The notes: a model not told the origin generated them from the letters alone. 64,000 nucleotides of DNA from Novosphingobium jiangmenense (GCF_015694345.1 NZ_JADQDC010000005.1:72501-136500); one strand, 5' to 3'; numbered from the stretch's first letter, positions 1-8,323 are shown. Made by a program: numbers and translations.

Positions 1-1255
1 AAAGCTGCGCTCCGCCTTTACCATATCCGTCCTGTTCGCCTGGGGGATTGCGCTGCTCGCTTTGGCAAGTGCCTGGCCCATCGCGGCGTTCTATGGTGAT
101 CCGCAGCTTCTGCCCCTGACGCTGGTCATTGCCGGGTCCTATCTGCTGGTGCCGTTGGCGATCGTCCCTCAGGCAACATGCCAGCGTCGCATGGACTACC
201 GCTCCAACACGCTGATTGAGGTCGGCTCGGCGACAGCGAATGCGCTGACCGCGATAACTTTGGCCATTCTCGGCCATGGCGCCCTCGCGCTGGCCTGGGG
301 TGCCTTTGCGCAGCAGGCGGCACGACTGTTGATCAGCCAGTGGCGCTCTGGCGGAATGCTGCCTTGGCCGCCCAAGGTTTCGCGCGCCGCCGACATAATG
401 GCGCTCGGCGGGACCAATACCGTGCAGGTCGTGTGCAACTCGCTCTCCGCCCGCGCGCCCGAGCTGGTCATCGGGCGCATGATCGACAGCGCGGCGGTGG
501 GCCTGTTCGCGCGGGCATCCGGTCTTGCCCTGCAATTGCGGCTGCTGATCGCCGGTGCGGTGACAGGCGTGTTCTATCCGGCCTTCCGCCGCATTCGCGA
601 TAGCGGAGCCCCATTGGGGCCACCGTACTTGCGCGTGCTCGCCGCCTACACCGGCGTGACCTGGCCGGCGATGGCAGGCATTGCCGTGCTGGGAGAGCCA
701 CTGATACGCCTGCTCTATGGAGAGCGCTGGATTGCGGCCGCGCCTCTGCTGACTTGGGTTGCCCTGTCGCAGATCGGTTACGTCGCCTTGCCCCTCTATG
801 CCGACTTGCCGGTTCTGATGGGACGGCTGAAGCCGCTGATCCGCTGCATGGTGGCCGAGACGGTTCTGTCAGTCGGACTGATCGCGGTCACCGCACCGAT
901 GGGACTGGAGTGGGTGGCCGCCTCTCGCGTTGCGCACGCCTTGCTCTGGGTGGTGATCTATCTGCCGTTGATGCGGTCGACGCTTGACCTGCGCTATCGT
1001 GACGTCGCGCTGGCCTGGTTGCGCAGTGGCGCAGTCTCGCTGGCGGCGGTCCTGCCGGTGCTGATCGGCTTTGCGATCGGTGAGGGTCCGGGTGAGCTTG
1101 GTCTGCCGCAGGCTGCAGCCACCGTGTTCCTCGGCATCGTTCTGTGGTTCGGTGCGCTGCGCCTTCTGGGGCATCCGCTGTTTGGCGAGATCGTCGAGAT
1201 TGTCGGTGGCCTTGCGCCCCTGATCCGCCGCGTCCCTCGCCTCGCGGGACGCTAG
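1..1255 (+). CDS. Polysaccharide/lipopolysaccharide flippase (Wzx-like), 5' truncated
   Basis: The frame is open from base 2, so the start lies upstream of the window; 417 residues are visible. The protein is almost entirely hydrophobic, with repeated transmembrane stretches of about 20 residues, and short basic loops such as QRRMDYRSN. This is the layout of MOP-superfamily O-antigen or exopolysaccharide flippases, which move lipid-linked sugar units across the inner membrane. Family members run about 480-500 residues, so perhaps 70-80 N-terminal residues are missing. A Leu codon TTG at 62 is in frame but lies inside a helix and is not a convincing start. Family assignment rests on overall pattern; the substrate is unknown. 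The upstream neighbours that would show an exopolysaccharide cluster are outside the window. Confidence 0.8.
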   Translation, partial: KLRSAFTISVLFAWGIALLALASAWPIAAFYGDPQLLPLTLVIAGSYLLVPLAIVPQATCQRRMDYRSNTLIEVGSATANALTAITLAILGHGALALAWGAFAQQAARLLISQWRSGGMLPWPPKVSRAADIMALGGTNTVQVVCNSLSARAPELVIGRMIDSAAVGLFARASGLALQLRLLIAGAVTGVFYPAFRRIRDSGAPLGPPYLRVLAAYTGVTWPAMAGIAVLGEPLIRLLYGERWIAAAPLLTWVALSQIGYVALPLYADLPVLMGRLKPLIRCMVAETVLSVGLIAVTAPMGLEWVAASRVAHALLWVVIYLPLMRSTLDLRYRDVALAWLRSGAVSLAAVLPVLIGFAIGEGPGELGLPQAAATVFLGIVLWFGALRLLGHPLFGEIVEIVGGLAPLIRRVPRLAGR

Positions 1256-1307
1256 GGACTGGCCAAGCCGCTGGCCGGAGCGTAAATTGCGCATGGGAGA
1301 CCACACC

Positions 1308-2267
1308 ATGCTGCCGGTCCAAGCCTCGTCCGTATGCCTGAGAATGCTGCCACTGCTTGCGCTGGCAAATTCCGCCTTACCCGCAGGCGCTGCTGAGCCA
1401 GTTCCGTTAACGCCCGCGCCCGCCGACGAGCTGGTCCAGATCCAGCGCGACCAACATGACCGCATGACAGTGCCGGTGCTGATCGGCGCCAAGGGCCCAT
1501 ACGATTTCCTGATCGACACCGGCTCCGAACGCACCGTTCTTTCGCGCCAGCTAGCCCAGAGCATAGGGCTTGCCGCAAGCGGAAACGGCGTGGTCGTCGG
1601 CGTGGCCGGATCGCAGACGGTCGAACTGGTCGACGTCGATGAGATCAGCTTGGGCAAGCGCACGTACTACACCCTCACCGCGCCGCTTCTCGAGGCCAAC
1701 CACATCGGCGCAGACGGCATCGTCGGGCTGGATAGTCTGCAGGACCAACGCGTGCTGATAGACTTCCACGCCAACCGCATCGCCATAGGCGACGCGACCT
1801 CGCTAGGCGGCACCAAAGGCTTCGAGATCGTGGTCAAGGCACGGCGGCGCTCCGGCCAGCTGATCATGACCAACGCGATCATCGACGGGGTCCACACCGA
1901 TGTCGTGCTCGATACCGGGTCCGACAGTTCGATCGGCAACCTCGCCCTGCGCAAGGCCATGACCCGCCGCGCGAAGGCCGAGCAGACCACCCTGTACTCG
2001 GTCACCGGCCAGGCACTCAACGCCGACATCATCATCGCTTCGACCATCGAGGTCGAAGGCATGCAGATCCACAACACGCCGCTCGCCTTTGCCGATTCCC
2101 CGGCATTCCACCGGCTCGATCTGGTCAAGCGTCCGGCCATCCTGCTCGGCATGGCGCAGATGCGCATGTTCCGGCGCGTTGCCATCGACTTTGCCACCCG
2201 GCGGGTGCTGTTCGACCTGCCACCGGGGACGGCGATGCAGGATGCTGCCCGCAGCGTCCGGTTCTGA
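1308..2267 (+). CDS. Retropepsin-like aspartic protease family protein with two DTGS motifs
   Basis: The 319-residue protein has a hydrophobic N-terminal signal-like segment ending near an Ala-rich site (ALPAGAAEP), so it is probably exported to the periplasm. It carries two copies of the aspartic protease motif: FLIDTGSERT with Asp at residue 70 and VVLDTGSDSS with Asp at about residue 202. Each is followed by a hydrophobic Gly-containing strand (VGLDSL, ILLGMAQ). This matches the bacterial retropepsin-like aspartyl protease families, here as a fused pair that could make one pepsin-like active site. The ATG at 1308 is preferred because GGGAG sits 8 bases upstream; TTG at 1287 and ATG at 1293 are alternatives. 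The substrate is unknown. Confidence 0.75.
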   Translation: MLPVQASSVCLRMLPLLALANSALPAGAAEPVPLTPAPADELVQIQRDQHDRMTVPVLIGAKGPYDFLIDTGSERTVLSRQLAQSIGLAASGNGVVVGVAGSQTVELVDVDEISLGKRTYYTLTAPLLEANHIGADGIVGLDSLQDQRVLIDFHANRIAIGDATSLGGTKGFEIVVKARRRSGQLIMTNAIIDGVHTDVVLDTGSDSSIGNLALRKAMTRRAKAEQTTLYSVTGQALNADIIIASTIEVEGMQIHNTPLAFADSPAFHRLDLVKRPAILLGMAQMRMFRRVAIDFATRRVLFDLPPGTAMQDAARSVRF

Positions 2268-2322
2268 ACCAAAGCAGGCCTTTGCCGCCCTAAATCATCA
2301 AGGCTCTGGCATAGCGCCGATC

Positions 2323-2339
2323 GTTCCCTATGTGGGAAC
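2323..2339. promoter_or_regulatory. Palindrome GTTCCC-TATGT-GGGAAC at the start of the ABC exporter gene
   Basis: Six-base perfect inverted arms (2323-2328 and 2334-2339) flank a 5-base loop that contains the in-frame ATG at 2330. It sits just before the next in-frame ATG at 2342. It could be an operator or an RNA hairpin controlling initiation. It is seen directly; the function is inferred only. Confidence 0.35.
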
Positions 2340-2341
2340 CC

Positions 2342-4168
2342 ATGCCACCTGACACCCCCGCGAGTCCCAAGGATGCCCGCCACGATGGCTGGGCAACGCT
2401 CAAGCGCTTCCTTCCCTATCTCTGGCCCGCAGACAACGCCGTCCTGCGCCGCCGGGTCATGGGCGCGGTGGTCATGGTCCTGCTCGGCAAGGCAACGACG
2501 CTCGCCCTGCCCTTCGCCTACAAAAAGGCCGTCGATGCAATGACGCTTCCAGCAGGCGCTGAGCCTGCGCTGACGGTGGCGATGGCTTTCGTGCTGGCCT
2601 ACGCGCTCGGCCGCTTTGCGGGGGTCCTGTTCGATAACCTGCGCAACATCGTGTTCGAGCGGGTCGGGCAGGATGCGACGCGGCACCTGGCGGAGAACGT
2701 CTTCGCCCGGCTGCACAAGCTTTCCCTGCGCTTCCACCTCGCCCGCCGCACCGGCGAGGTGACCAAGGTGATCGAGCGCGGGACCAAGAGCATCGATACG
2801 ATGCTCTATTTCCTGCTGTTCAACATCGCGCCGACGGTGATCGAACTGACTGCGGTCATCGTGATCTTCTGGCTCAACTTCGGCCTCGGTCTGGTCACTG
2901 CCACCATCCTGGCCGTGATCGCCTACGTCTATGCCACGCGCACGATTACCGAATGGCGCACGCACCTGCGCGAGAAGATGAACCGGCTCGACGGGCAAGC
3001 GCTCGCCCGCGCAGTGGATTCGCTGCTGAACTACGAGACGGTGAAGTACTTCGGCGCCGAAGCGCGCGAGGAAGCGCGCTATGCTTCAGCCGCACGCGCC
3101 TATGCCGATGCGGCGGTGAAGAGCGAGAACAGCCTGGGCCTGCTCAACATTGCGCAGGCGCTGATCGTCAACCTGCTGATGGCGGGCGCCATGGCGTGGA
3201 CGGTCTATGGCTGGTCGCAGGGCAAGCTGACGGTGGGCGACCTCGTCTTCGTCAACACCTACCTGACGCAGCTTTTCCGCCCGCTCGACATGCTGGGCAT
3301 GGTCTATCGCACGATCCGCCAGGGCCTGATCGACATGGCCGAGATGTTCCGCCTGATCGACACGCACATCGAAGTGGCGGATGTGCCCAAGGCCCCGGCG
3401 CTGATCGTCAATCGTCCGTCGGTGACGTTCGACAATGTCGTGTTCGGCTATGACCGCGATCGCGAAATCCTGCACGGCCTGTCCTTCGAAGTGCCCGCCG
3501 GCAGCCGCGTCGCCATCGTCGGCCCATCGGGCGCGGGCAAGTCGACCATCGCCCGCCTGCTGTTCCGCTTCTACGATCCCTGGTCGGGACGCATCCTGAT
3601 CGACGGGCAGGACATCAGGGGCGTTACGCAAGCTTCCCTGCGCGCCGCGCTGGGCATCGTCCCGCAGGACTCGGTCCTGTTCAACGACACCATCGGCTAC
3701 AACATTGCCTATGGCCGGGACGGCGCGAGCCAGGCCGTAGTCGATGCCGCCGCCAGGGGCGCGGCCATTGCCGACTTCATCGCCCGCCTGCCCCAAGGCT
3801 ACGACACCGAAGTCGGCGAACGCGGCCTCAAGCTGTCGGGCGGCGAAAAGCAGCGCGTCGCCATCGCCCGCACCTTGGTGAAGAACCCGCCGATCCTGCT
3901 GTTCGACGAAGCCACCAGCGCCCTCGACACCCGCACCGAACAGGACATCCTCTCGACCATGCGCGCCGTCGCCAGCCACCGCACCACGATCTCGATCGCG
4001 CACCGCCTTTCGACGATTGCGGACTCGGACACGATCCTCGTGCTCGATCAGGGGCGGCTTGCCGAACAGGGCAGCCACCTCGAACTGCTGCGCCGCGAAG
4101 GGCTCTACGCCGAGATGTGGGCACGGCAGGCTGCCGAGAGCGCGGAAGTCAGCGAGGCAGCGGAGTAG
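2342..4168 (+). CDS. Atm1-type ABC exporter (permease and ATPase fused)
   Basis: This half-transporter of about 608 residues works as a homodimer in the inner membrane. The N-terminal ~330 residues form a six-helix membrane domain; the motif ERGTKSIDTMLYFLLFN and the loop LLNYETVKYFGAE are characteristic of the Atm1/HMT1 (ABCB7) group. The ATPase domain has Walker A GPSGAGKST (from about residue 394), signature LSGGEKQRVA, Walker B ILLFDEATSALD and switch SIAHRLSTI. Family members export glutathione-linked or metal-thiol compounds and are linked to heavy-metal tolerance and Fe-S metabolism. ATG 2342 begins MPPDTPASPK; an in-frame ATG at 2330 lies in the loop of a palindrome and neither has a clear ribosome binding site. 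A repeat cluster follows the stop codon. Confidence 0.9.
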   Translation: MPPDTPASPKDARHDGWATLKRFLPYLWPADNAVLRRRVMGAVVMVLLGKATTLALPFAYKKAVDAMTLPAGAEPALTVAMAFVLAYALGRFAGVLFDNLRNIVFERVGQDATRHLAENVFARLHKLSLRFHLARRTGEVTKVIERGTKSIDTMLYFLLFNIAPTVIELTAVIVIFWLNFGLGLVTATILAVIAYVYATRTITEWRTHLREKMNRLDGQALARAVDSLLNYETVKYFGAEAREEARYASAARAYADAAVKSENSLGLLNIAQALIVNLLMAGAMAWTVYGWSQGKLTVGDLVFVNTYLTQLFRPLDMLGMVYRTIRQGLIDMAEMFRLIDTHIEVADVPKAPALIVNRPSVTFDNVVFGYDRDREILHGLSFEVPAGSRVAIVGPSGAGKSTIARLLFRFYDPWSGRILIDGQDIRGVTQASLRAALGIVPQDSVLFNDTIGYNIAYGRDGASQAVVDAAARGAAIADFIARLPQGYDTEVGERGLKLSGGEKQRVAIARTLVKNPPILLFDEATSALDTRTEQDILSTMRAVASHRTTISIAHRLSTIADSDTILVLDQGRLAEQGSHLELLRREGLYAEMWARQAAESAEVSEAAE

Positions 4169-4177
4169 CGCTGTGCA

Positions 4178-4210
4178 ACTCTGGATTGCTTCGCTTCGCT
4201 CGCAATGACG
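4178..4210 (-). repeat. REP-like repeat copy A (short form, 32-33 nt)
   Basis: Read on the minus strand this copy starts CGTCATTGCGAGCGAAGC and ends GCAATCCAGAG. It is the reverse-oriented partner of copy B at 4222-4259, separated by 11 bases, so together they could fold as a long hairpin just after the ABC exporter stop codon. It differs from copies B and C by a 6-base shorter interior. Repeats of this general sequence are familiar as dispersed intergenic elements in alphaproteobacterial genomes. Confidence 0.75.
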
Positions 4211-4221
4211 AACTCTCTTTT

Positions 4222-4259
4222 CGTCATTGCGAGGAGCGCAGCGACGAAGCAATCCAGAG
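4222..4259 (+). repeat. REP-like repeat copy B, left inverted repeat of the GIY-YIG element
   Basis: The 38-base copy begins CGTCATTGCGAGGAGCGC and ends AAGCAATCCAGAG. It is the exact reverse complement of copy C at 4572-4609 and an imperfect partner of copy A at 4178-4210. It lies 4 bases beyond the stop codon of the minus-strand nuclease gene, so as RNA it could pair with copy A or copy C. Confidence 0.85.
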
Positions 4260-4263
4260 TCAG

Positions 4264-4569
4264 TCAGGCCGGCCCGGCAATGTCAGAAAACAGGTCGCGC
4301 CACTGCGGGTTCACCGCTTCGATCAACGCCAACTTGCGTTTGCGAGACCCGCCTTTCAGCTGTTTCTCGCGCGCAATCGCGTGTTCCATAGTTGCGTGAA
4401 GCTCAAACCACACAAGCACCTTGCAACCGTGCTTGGCTGTGAACCCATCGACCACAGCCTCGCGATGCTGCCATGTCCGCTGGACAAGGTTGCTAGTAAC
4501 GCCAACATATATCGTGCCATTGCGCGCTGAAGCCATGATGTAGACAGCTGGCTGGAATTCGCGGTTCAC
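4264..4569 (-). CDS. GIY-YIG nuclease family protein
   Basis: The 101-residue protein is a single GIY-YIG (URI-type) domain with nothing appended. Visible motifs are AVYIMAS (VYI at residues 9-11) and TIYVG (residues 19-23), then Arg31 and His35 in LVQRTWQHR, and the catalytic-type Glu68 in AREKQLK, followed by NPQW. The family cuts DNA phosphodiester bonds with one divalent metal; members of this small bacterial group have no well-defined cellular role. The start is GTG at 4569, since the domain begins eight residues later. The usual KQLK(K/R)W loop is replaced by KQLKGGSRKR. The gene fills the space between two perfect 38-bp inverted repeats and its leader runs through one of them, so its expression must come from, or cross, the repeat. 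Confidence 0.9.
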   Translation of the reverse strand: MNREFQPAVYIMASARNGTIYVGVTSNLVQRTWQHREAVVDGFTAKHGCKVLVWFELHATMEHAIAREKQLKGGSRKRKLALIEAVNPQWRDLFSDIAGPA

Positions 4570-4571
4570 CG

Positions 4572-4609
4572 CTCTGGATTGCTTCGTCGCTGCGCTCCTC
4601 GCAATGACG
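4572..4609 (-). repeat. REP-like repeat copy C, right inverted repeat of the GIY-YIG element
   Basis: This is the exact reverse complement of copy B over 38 bases and has the same orientation as copy A. It ends 2 bases before the GTG start of the nuclease gene, so it forms the gene's entire immediate leader. A GAGGAG stretch inside it is about 25 bases from the start codon, too far to be a normal ribosome binding site. Confidence 0.85.
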
Positions 4610-4632
4610 AGTGGTTCGGGAATGGCGAAAAC

Positions 4633-4839
4633 CTACTTCACCACATCCGCCTCTTGCCAGACCACGGCCTGCGCGACCTTGATGCAGTCCATGCCGCCGT
4701 CATAGGTCATCGAAGGCGAGCCATAGAGCCGCCAGCCCTGCGCCAGTGCCTCGGACACGCGCTCGCAGAAGGCGCGGTCGTCCTTGCCGGTCAGCAGGCG
4801 GTAAACGGGGCGGTCTTCGGGTGTCTGGTAGCTGCTCAT
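4633..4839 (-). CDS. DUF1737 domain protein
   Basis: The 68-residue protein matches the small DUF1737 family, with the typical core YRLLTGKDDRAFCERV followed by EALAQGWRLYGSPS. Family proteins are short, cytoplasmic and of unknown function. There is no signal peptide or membrane segment. AAGG lies about 7 bases upstream of the ATG at 4839. The gene is oriented convergently to the ABC exporter, with the GIY-YIG element between them, and divergently from the serine hydrolase at 4911. Confidence 0.8.
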   Translation of the reverse strand: MSSYQTPEDRPVYRLLTGKDDRAFCERVSEALAQGWRLYGSPSMTYDGGMDCIKVAQAVVWQEADVVK

Positions 4840-4910
4840 TGCACCTTGTCCTGTGTGTGCTCATCGTGGCTTAGGCGATAGTATAAGCGTCTGTCACGAA
4901 GGAACGACCT

Positions 4911-5921
4911 ATGCGCGCGCTTGCCGGAGTTGCTCTAATTGCCACGGCACTCGCCGTCAGTCCCTCTGCCTTGGCCGCAGGAAAACTCGACAAGAGCATC
5001 GCTGCGCTGAAGGAAAAAGGCTTCACAGGAGAAGTGCTGACCGATGGCGGCGAGCGCCACGTTATCGGGATCGAGCCGCCCCAACGCTGGGTCATGGGTT
5101 CGGTCACCAAGCAGATCGTGGCGATCACGGCTGCCAAGCTGGTCGAAGAAGGCAAGGCGCGGTGGGACGATACCATTGCATCCCGTCTGCCAGCTTTTGC
5201 AGGCCATCCGTCTGGCGCTGTAACCCTGAAGGAGCTTTTCCAGCACACCTCCGGCCTTGCCTCCCCTGAAGAAGGCGTGCCTGAGGGCGTGATACCGCCG
5301 TACCGGGCGCGCGGTCGCGGCGGGGACGTCCTGACACCCTGCATCGTGCCGCCCACGGGCGAGCGTGGCCGCTATCGCTACAACAACTGCGATACCATCG
5401 TCGCAGGTGCGATGCTCGAGGCGGCGAGTGGCGAGCCGCTGGCCAGGCTGGTGGCACGCGCCGTCCTGCGTCCTGCCGGCATGACGCACACGCGGTTTGC
5501 GCGCAGGGGTGAAAAGACCGCCTTTTCGGCGTCGAACGGCAGGGTCGAAGTTGCAGGCTACGGCGCCTCTGCAGGACTGCTCGGGACGGCAGACGATCTG
5601 GTGCGTCTGGACAAGGCCCTGATGAGCGGAAAGCTGGTCGGCGAGGCGCAGCGACGGATTCTCTGGCAGGGCGAACCCTCGCTCGGTTACGTCGCGCTCG
5701 GCACCTGGAGCTTCTCCGCCAATCTTGCCGGCTGCAAGGACGAGGTCGCGCTGGTGGAACGGAGAGGGGACGTTGACGGCACGCAGACCCGCAACCTGAT
5801 CGCCCCCGCCCTGAACCGCGCGCTGGTGATCTTCACGCCGCAACCGGACTTCGATTTCGGCGAAATCTGGCAGGGCAGCGGGGCTACATATGACCTTGCC
5901 TCCGCTGCCTTCTGCCAGTGA
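4911..5921 (+). CDS. Serine hydrolase, class C beta-lactamase/DD-peptidase fold
   Basis: The 336-residue protein has a clear signal peptide (MRALAGVALIATALAVSPSALAAG) and is probably periplasmic. The catalytic SxxK is Ser64-Val-Thr-Lys67 in MGSVTKQIVA. The second motif is YNN at about 157-159. LKELFQHTSGLAS is the helix typical of the beta-lactamase/AmpH/esterase EstB superfamily. No clear HxG/KTG third motif could be assigned. Members of this superfamily include esterases, peptidases and beta-lactamases, so the substrate cannot be called. The gene stands alone and ends 3 bases before the convergent hslU gene. Confidence 0.8.
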   Translation: MRALAGVALIATALAVSPSALAAGKLDKSIAALKEKGFTGEVLTDGGERHVIGIEPPQRWVMGSVTKQIVAITAAKLVEEGKARWDDTIASRLPAFAGHPSGAVTLKELFQHTSGLASPEEGVPEGVIPPYRARGRGGDVLTPCIVPPTGERGRYRYNNCDTIVAGAMLEAASGEPLARLVARAVLRPAGMTHTRFARRGEKTAFSASNGRVEVAGYGASAGLLGTADDLVRLDKALMSGKLVGEAQRRILWQGEPSLGYVALGTWSFSANLAGCKDEVALVERRGDVDGTQTRNLIAPALNRALVIFTPQPDFDFGEIWQGSGATYDLASAAFCQ

Positions 5922-5924
5922 TTG

Positions 5925-7226
5925 TCAGAGGATGTACTTCGAAAGATCGGCATTCCCGGCGAGGTTCGCCAGCTTTTCGCTGACATAAGCCTCGTCGACC
6001 GTCACCGTCTCGCCGGTGCGGTCCTCGGCATCGAAGCTCACTTCCTCAAGCAGCTTCTCCATCACCGTCTGCAGGCGGCGGGCGCCGATGTTCTCGACGC
6101 TTTCGTTCACCTGCGCCGCCGTGCGGGCAATGGCGCGGATGGATTCGGGGGTGAAATCGAGCGTCACGTTCTCGGTCGCGATCAGCGCGCGGTACTGTTC
6201 GACCAGATTGGCGCGCGTTTCCGAAAGAATGCGCACAAAATCGTCCTCGCTCAGCGCCTTCAGTTCCACCCGGATCGGCAGGCGGCCCTGCAGTTCAGGC
6301 AGCATGTCGCTGGGCTTGGCGACGTGGAACGCGCCCGAGGCGATGAACAGGACGTGGTCGGTCTTCATCGGGCCGTACTTGGTGGCCACCGTCGTGCCCT
6401 CGATCAGCGGGAGCAGGTCGCGCTGCACGCCTTCACGGCTGACCGAACCGCCGCGCACGTCGGACACGGCGATCTTGTCGATCTCGTCGAGGAATACGAT
6501 GCCGTTGGTCTCGGCATTGCGGATCGCTTCGCGCGCGACATCGTCCTGGTCCATGCGCTTTTCGGCTTCTTCGTCGACCAGCTTGTCCCAGGCATCGGCG
6601 ACGCGCATCTTGCGGCGCTTGAGCGCCTGCTTGCCGAACGCCTTGCCCATCATGTCCGACAGATTGATCATGCCGATGCCGCCGGGCATGCCGGGGATCT
6701 CCATCGGAGCTGACGGCGCGTCCTCCACCTCGATCTCGACTTCGACGTCGTTCATCGAACCGTCTGCAAGCCGTGCCTTGAAGCTCTCGCGCGTGGCTTC
6801 GCTCGCGCCATCGCCCACCAGCGCCTTGAGCAGCCGGTCCATCGCCGCCTTGCTGGCCGCATCGCGCACCGCCTCGCGGCGGCGCTCCTTCTCGAGCCGG
6901 ATCGCCTCTTCGACCAGATCGCGCGCAATCTGCTCGACGTCGCGGCCGACATAGCCAACCTCGGTGAACTTGGTCGCCTCGACCTTCACGAACGGCGCAT
7001 CGGCGAGCTTGGCCAGGCGGCGGCTGATCTCGGTCTTGCCGCAGCCCGTCGGCCCGATCATCAGAATGTTCTTCGGTGAAACTTCATCGCGCAGGTCAGC
7101 GGACAGACGCTGGCGCCGCCAGCGATTGCGCAGTGCGACCGCGACGGCCTTCTTGGCCTCGGTTTGGCCGACGATGTGCTCGTCCAGAGCGCGGACGATG
7201 GCTTTGGGGGTAAGGGAATCGAGCAT
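5925..7226 (-). CDS. hslU: ATP-dependent protease ATPase subunit HslU
   Basis: The 433-residue AAA+ unfoldase feeds proteins into the HslV peptidase. Walker [10 protein letters not shown] starts near residue 58, followed by the signature [20 protein letters not shown] containing the GYVGRD pore loop. Walker B is [10 protein letters not shown], sensor region [14 protein letters not shown], and the C-terminal tail LSKYIL is the segment that docks into HslV. The start codon overlaps the hslV stop by one base (TGATG), so the two are translationally coupled. Length is normal for the family. Confidence 0.98.
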   Translation of the reverse strand: MLDSLTPKAIVRALDEHIVGQTEAKKAVAVALRNRWRRQRLSADLRDEVSPKNILMIGPTGCGKTEISRRLAKLADAPFVKVEATKFTEVGYVGRDVEQIARDLVEEAIRLEKERRREAVRDAASKAAMDRLLKALVGDGASEATRESFKARLADGSMNDVEVEIEVEDAPSAPMEIPGMPGGIGMINLSDMMGKAFGKQALKRRKMRVADAWDKLVDEEAEKRMDQDDVAREAIRNAETNGIVFLDEIDKIAVSDVRGGSVSREGVQRDLLPLIEGTTVATKYGPMKTDHVLFIASGAFHVAKPSDMLPELQGRLPIRVELKALSEDDFVRILSETRANLVEQYRALIATENVTLDFTPESIRAIARTAAQVNESVENIGARRLQTVMEKLLEEVSFDAEDRTGETVTVDEAYVSEKLANLAGNADLSKYIL

Positions 7227-7783
7227 CAGATTTCCTCGACCGTCACGCGGTCGTTGGTGAAGACGCAGACTTCGGCGGCCACCTGCATGGCGCGGCGGGC
7301 GATCTTTTCGGCGTCGTCTTCGTAGTCGGTCAGGGCGCGGGCGGCGGCGAGAGCGTAATTTCCGCCCGAGCCGATGGCGGCAATCCCGCCTTCCGGCTCG
7401 AGCACGTCGCCATTGCCGGTGAGGATCAGCATCGTCTCGGCATCGGCCACGATCATCAGCGCTTCGAGATTGCGCAGGTACTTGTCGGTGCGCCAGTCCT
7501 TGGCGAGTTCGACAGCGGCGCGCATCAACTGGCCGCGGTGCTGCTCCAGCTTGCGCTCAAGGCGTTCGAACAAGGTAAAGGCGTCGGCCGTCGCACCTGC
7601 GAATCCGGCAATCACCTTGCCATCTCCGATGCGGCGGACCTTGCGGGCGTTCGGCTTCATCACCGTGTTGCCCATGGAAACCTGCCCGTCACCGGCGATG
7701 ACGGTGCGGCCGTTCTTCTTCACCCCGATGATGGTGGTGCCGTGCCACTGGATAAGGCCGTGGCTCGCCCTGCTGTCGTCCAT
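7226..7783 (-). CDS. hslV: ATP-dependent protease peptidase subunit HslV
   Basis: The 185-residue proteasome-like peptidase forms a double hexamer capped by HslU. The mature N-terminal threonine is expected in [13 protein letters not shown], at about residue 16, so a 15-residue leader must be removed; short leaders are usual in alphaproteobacteria. Further family motifs are [28 protein letters not shown] and [14 protein letters not shown]. It is the promoter-proximal gene of hslVU. No strong Shine-Dalgarno sequence is visible before the ATG at 7783. bamE lies upstream on the opposite side of a short gap, in the same orientation. Confidence 0.98.
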   Translation of the reverse strand: MDDSRASHGLIQWHGTTIIGVKKNGRTVIAGDGQVSMGNTVMKPNARKVRRIGDGKVIAGFAGATADAFTLFERLERKLEQHRGQLMRAAVELAKDWRTDKYLRNLEALMIVADAETMLILTGNGDVLEPEGGIAAIGSGGNYALAAARALTDYEDDAEKIARRAMQVAAEVCVFTNDRVTVEEI

Positions 7784-7828
7784 CGCCGCGATATGAGGAG
7801 CGCGGCGACGAATTCAAGCTTACGCGCT

Positions 7829-8323
7829 TCAGCTGCCGTTGGGACCGGTGCCGGTCGGCGCGCCGCCGCCCTGCCCGCCCGGAATCGCACCGACGGCGCC
7901 GATGTTGCCGAAAAGGTCCTGGAAGAAGCTGCGATCGCGGCCCAGGGTCGGCGTCTTGTCGCTCTCGGGCGAAAGACGGACAACCTTCTCCATCCCCTCG
8001 CGCGACAACGTGGCAACATTGCCCCGCGCGTCGAAATCGACGACCAGAATGTTCTGGTCAGCCGTGCGTGGGCGGGTGAACGGGCGCTGCTTGGTGTTCT
8101 GCGCCACGTAGTACCAGGTCTGGCGGCCGAACTGGCTGGTAAAGGTTGGACGGCCGAGCGTGCGCTCCACCGACAGCTTGTTGTCCACCCCCGGCTGCAC
8201 CGAGGCGACCAGCGCTTCGTCGATGATGTAGCCGCGGTGGTCCTTGATGCTGGCGCAGCCGGACGCGGCCAAGCCGAGGGCGAGCATCGCCGCACCCTGC
8301 ACCATCAGCCGACTGTTCCGCAT
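7829..8323 (-). CDS. bamE: Outer membrane protein assembly factor BamE (SmpA/OmlA family lipoprotein)
   Basis: The 164-residue lipoprotein has signal peptide MRNSRLMVQGAAMLALGL and a lipobox ASGC with the lipidated Cys at residue 23. The BamE domain follows: RGYIIDEALVASVQPGVDN, then LGRPTFTSQFGRQTWYYVAQ, then LVVDFDARGNVATL. BamE supports the BAM complex that inserts beta-barrel proteins in the outer membrane. The C-terminus has a sphingomonad-style Gly-rich tail. The ATG at 8323 is chosen because the signal peptide begins there, with GAGCGGAG upstream; the same frame is open much further but codes nothing recognisable. Confidence 0.9.
   Translation of the reverse strand: MRNSRLMVQGAAMLALGLAASGCASIKDHRGYIIDEALVASVQPGVDNKLSVERTLGRPTFTSQFGRQTWYYVAQNTKQRPFTRPRTADQNILVVDFDARGNVATLSREGMEKVVRLSPESDKTPTLGRDRSFFQDLFGNIGAVGAIPGGQGGGAPTGTGPNGS

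Larger units (their letters stand above)
4222..4609 (-). mobile_element. Candidate GIY-YIG element: nuclease ORF inside perfect 38-bp inverted repeats
   Basis: The two ends, 4222-4259 and 4572-4609, are exact reverse complements over 38 bases. Between them lies only the GIY-YIG nuclease gene 4264-4569: its start codon is 2 bases from one repeat and its stop codon 4 bases from the other. The whole unit is 388 bases. Each 38-base end also carries its own short inverted repeat ATTGC...GCAAT. The compact arrangement resembles an element in which the nuclease acts on, or was spread with, the palindromes, in the way RAYT transposases relate to REP sequences. Mobility is inferred; no target-site duplication was recognised. 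Confidence 0.6.
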
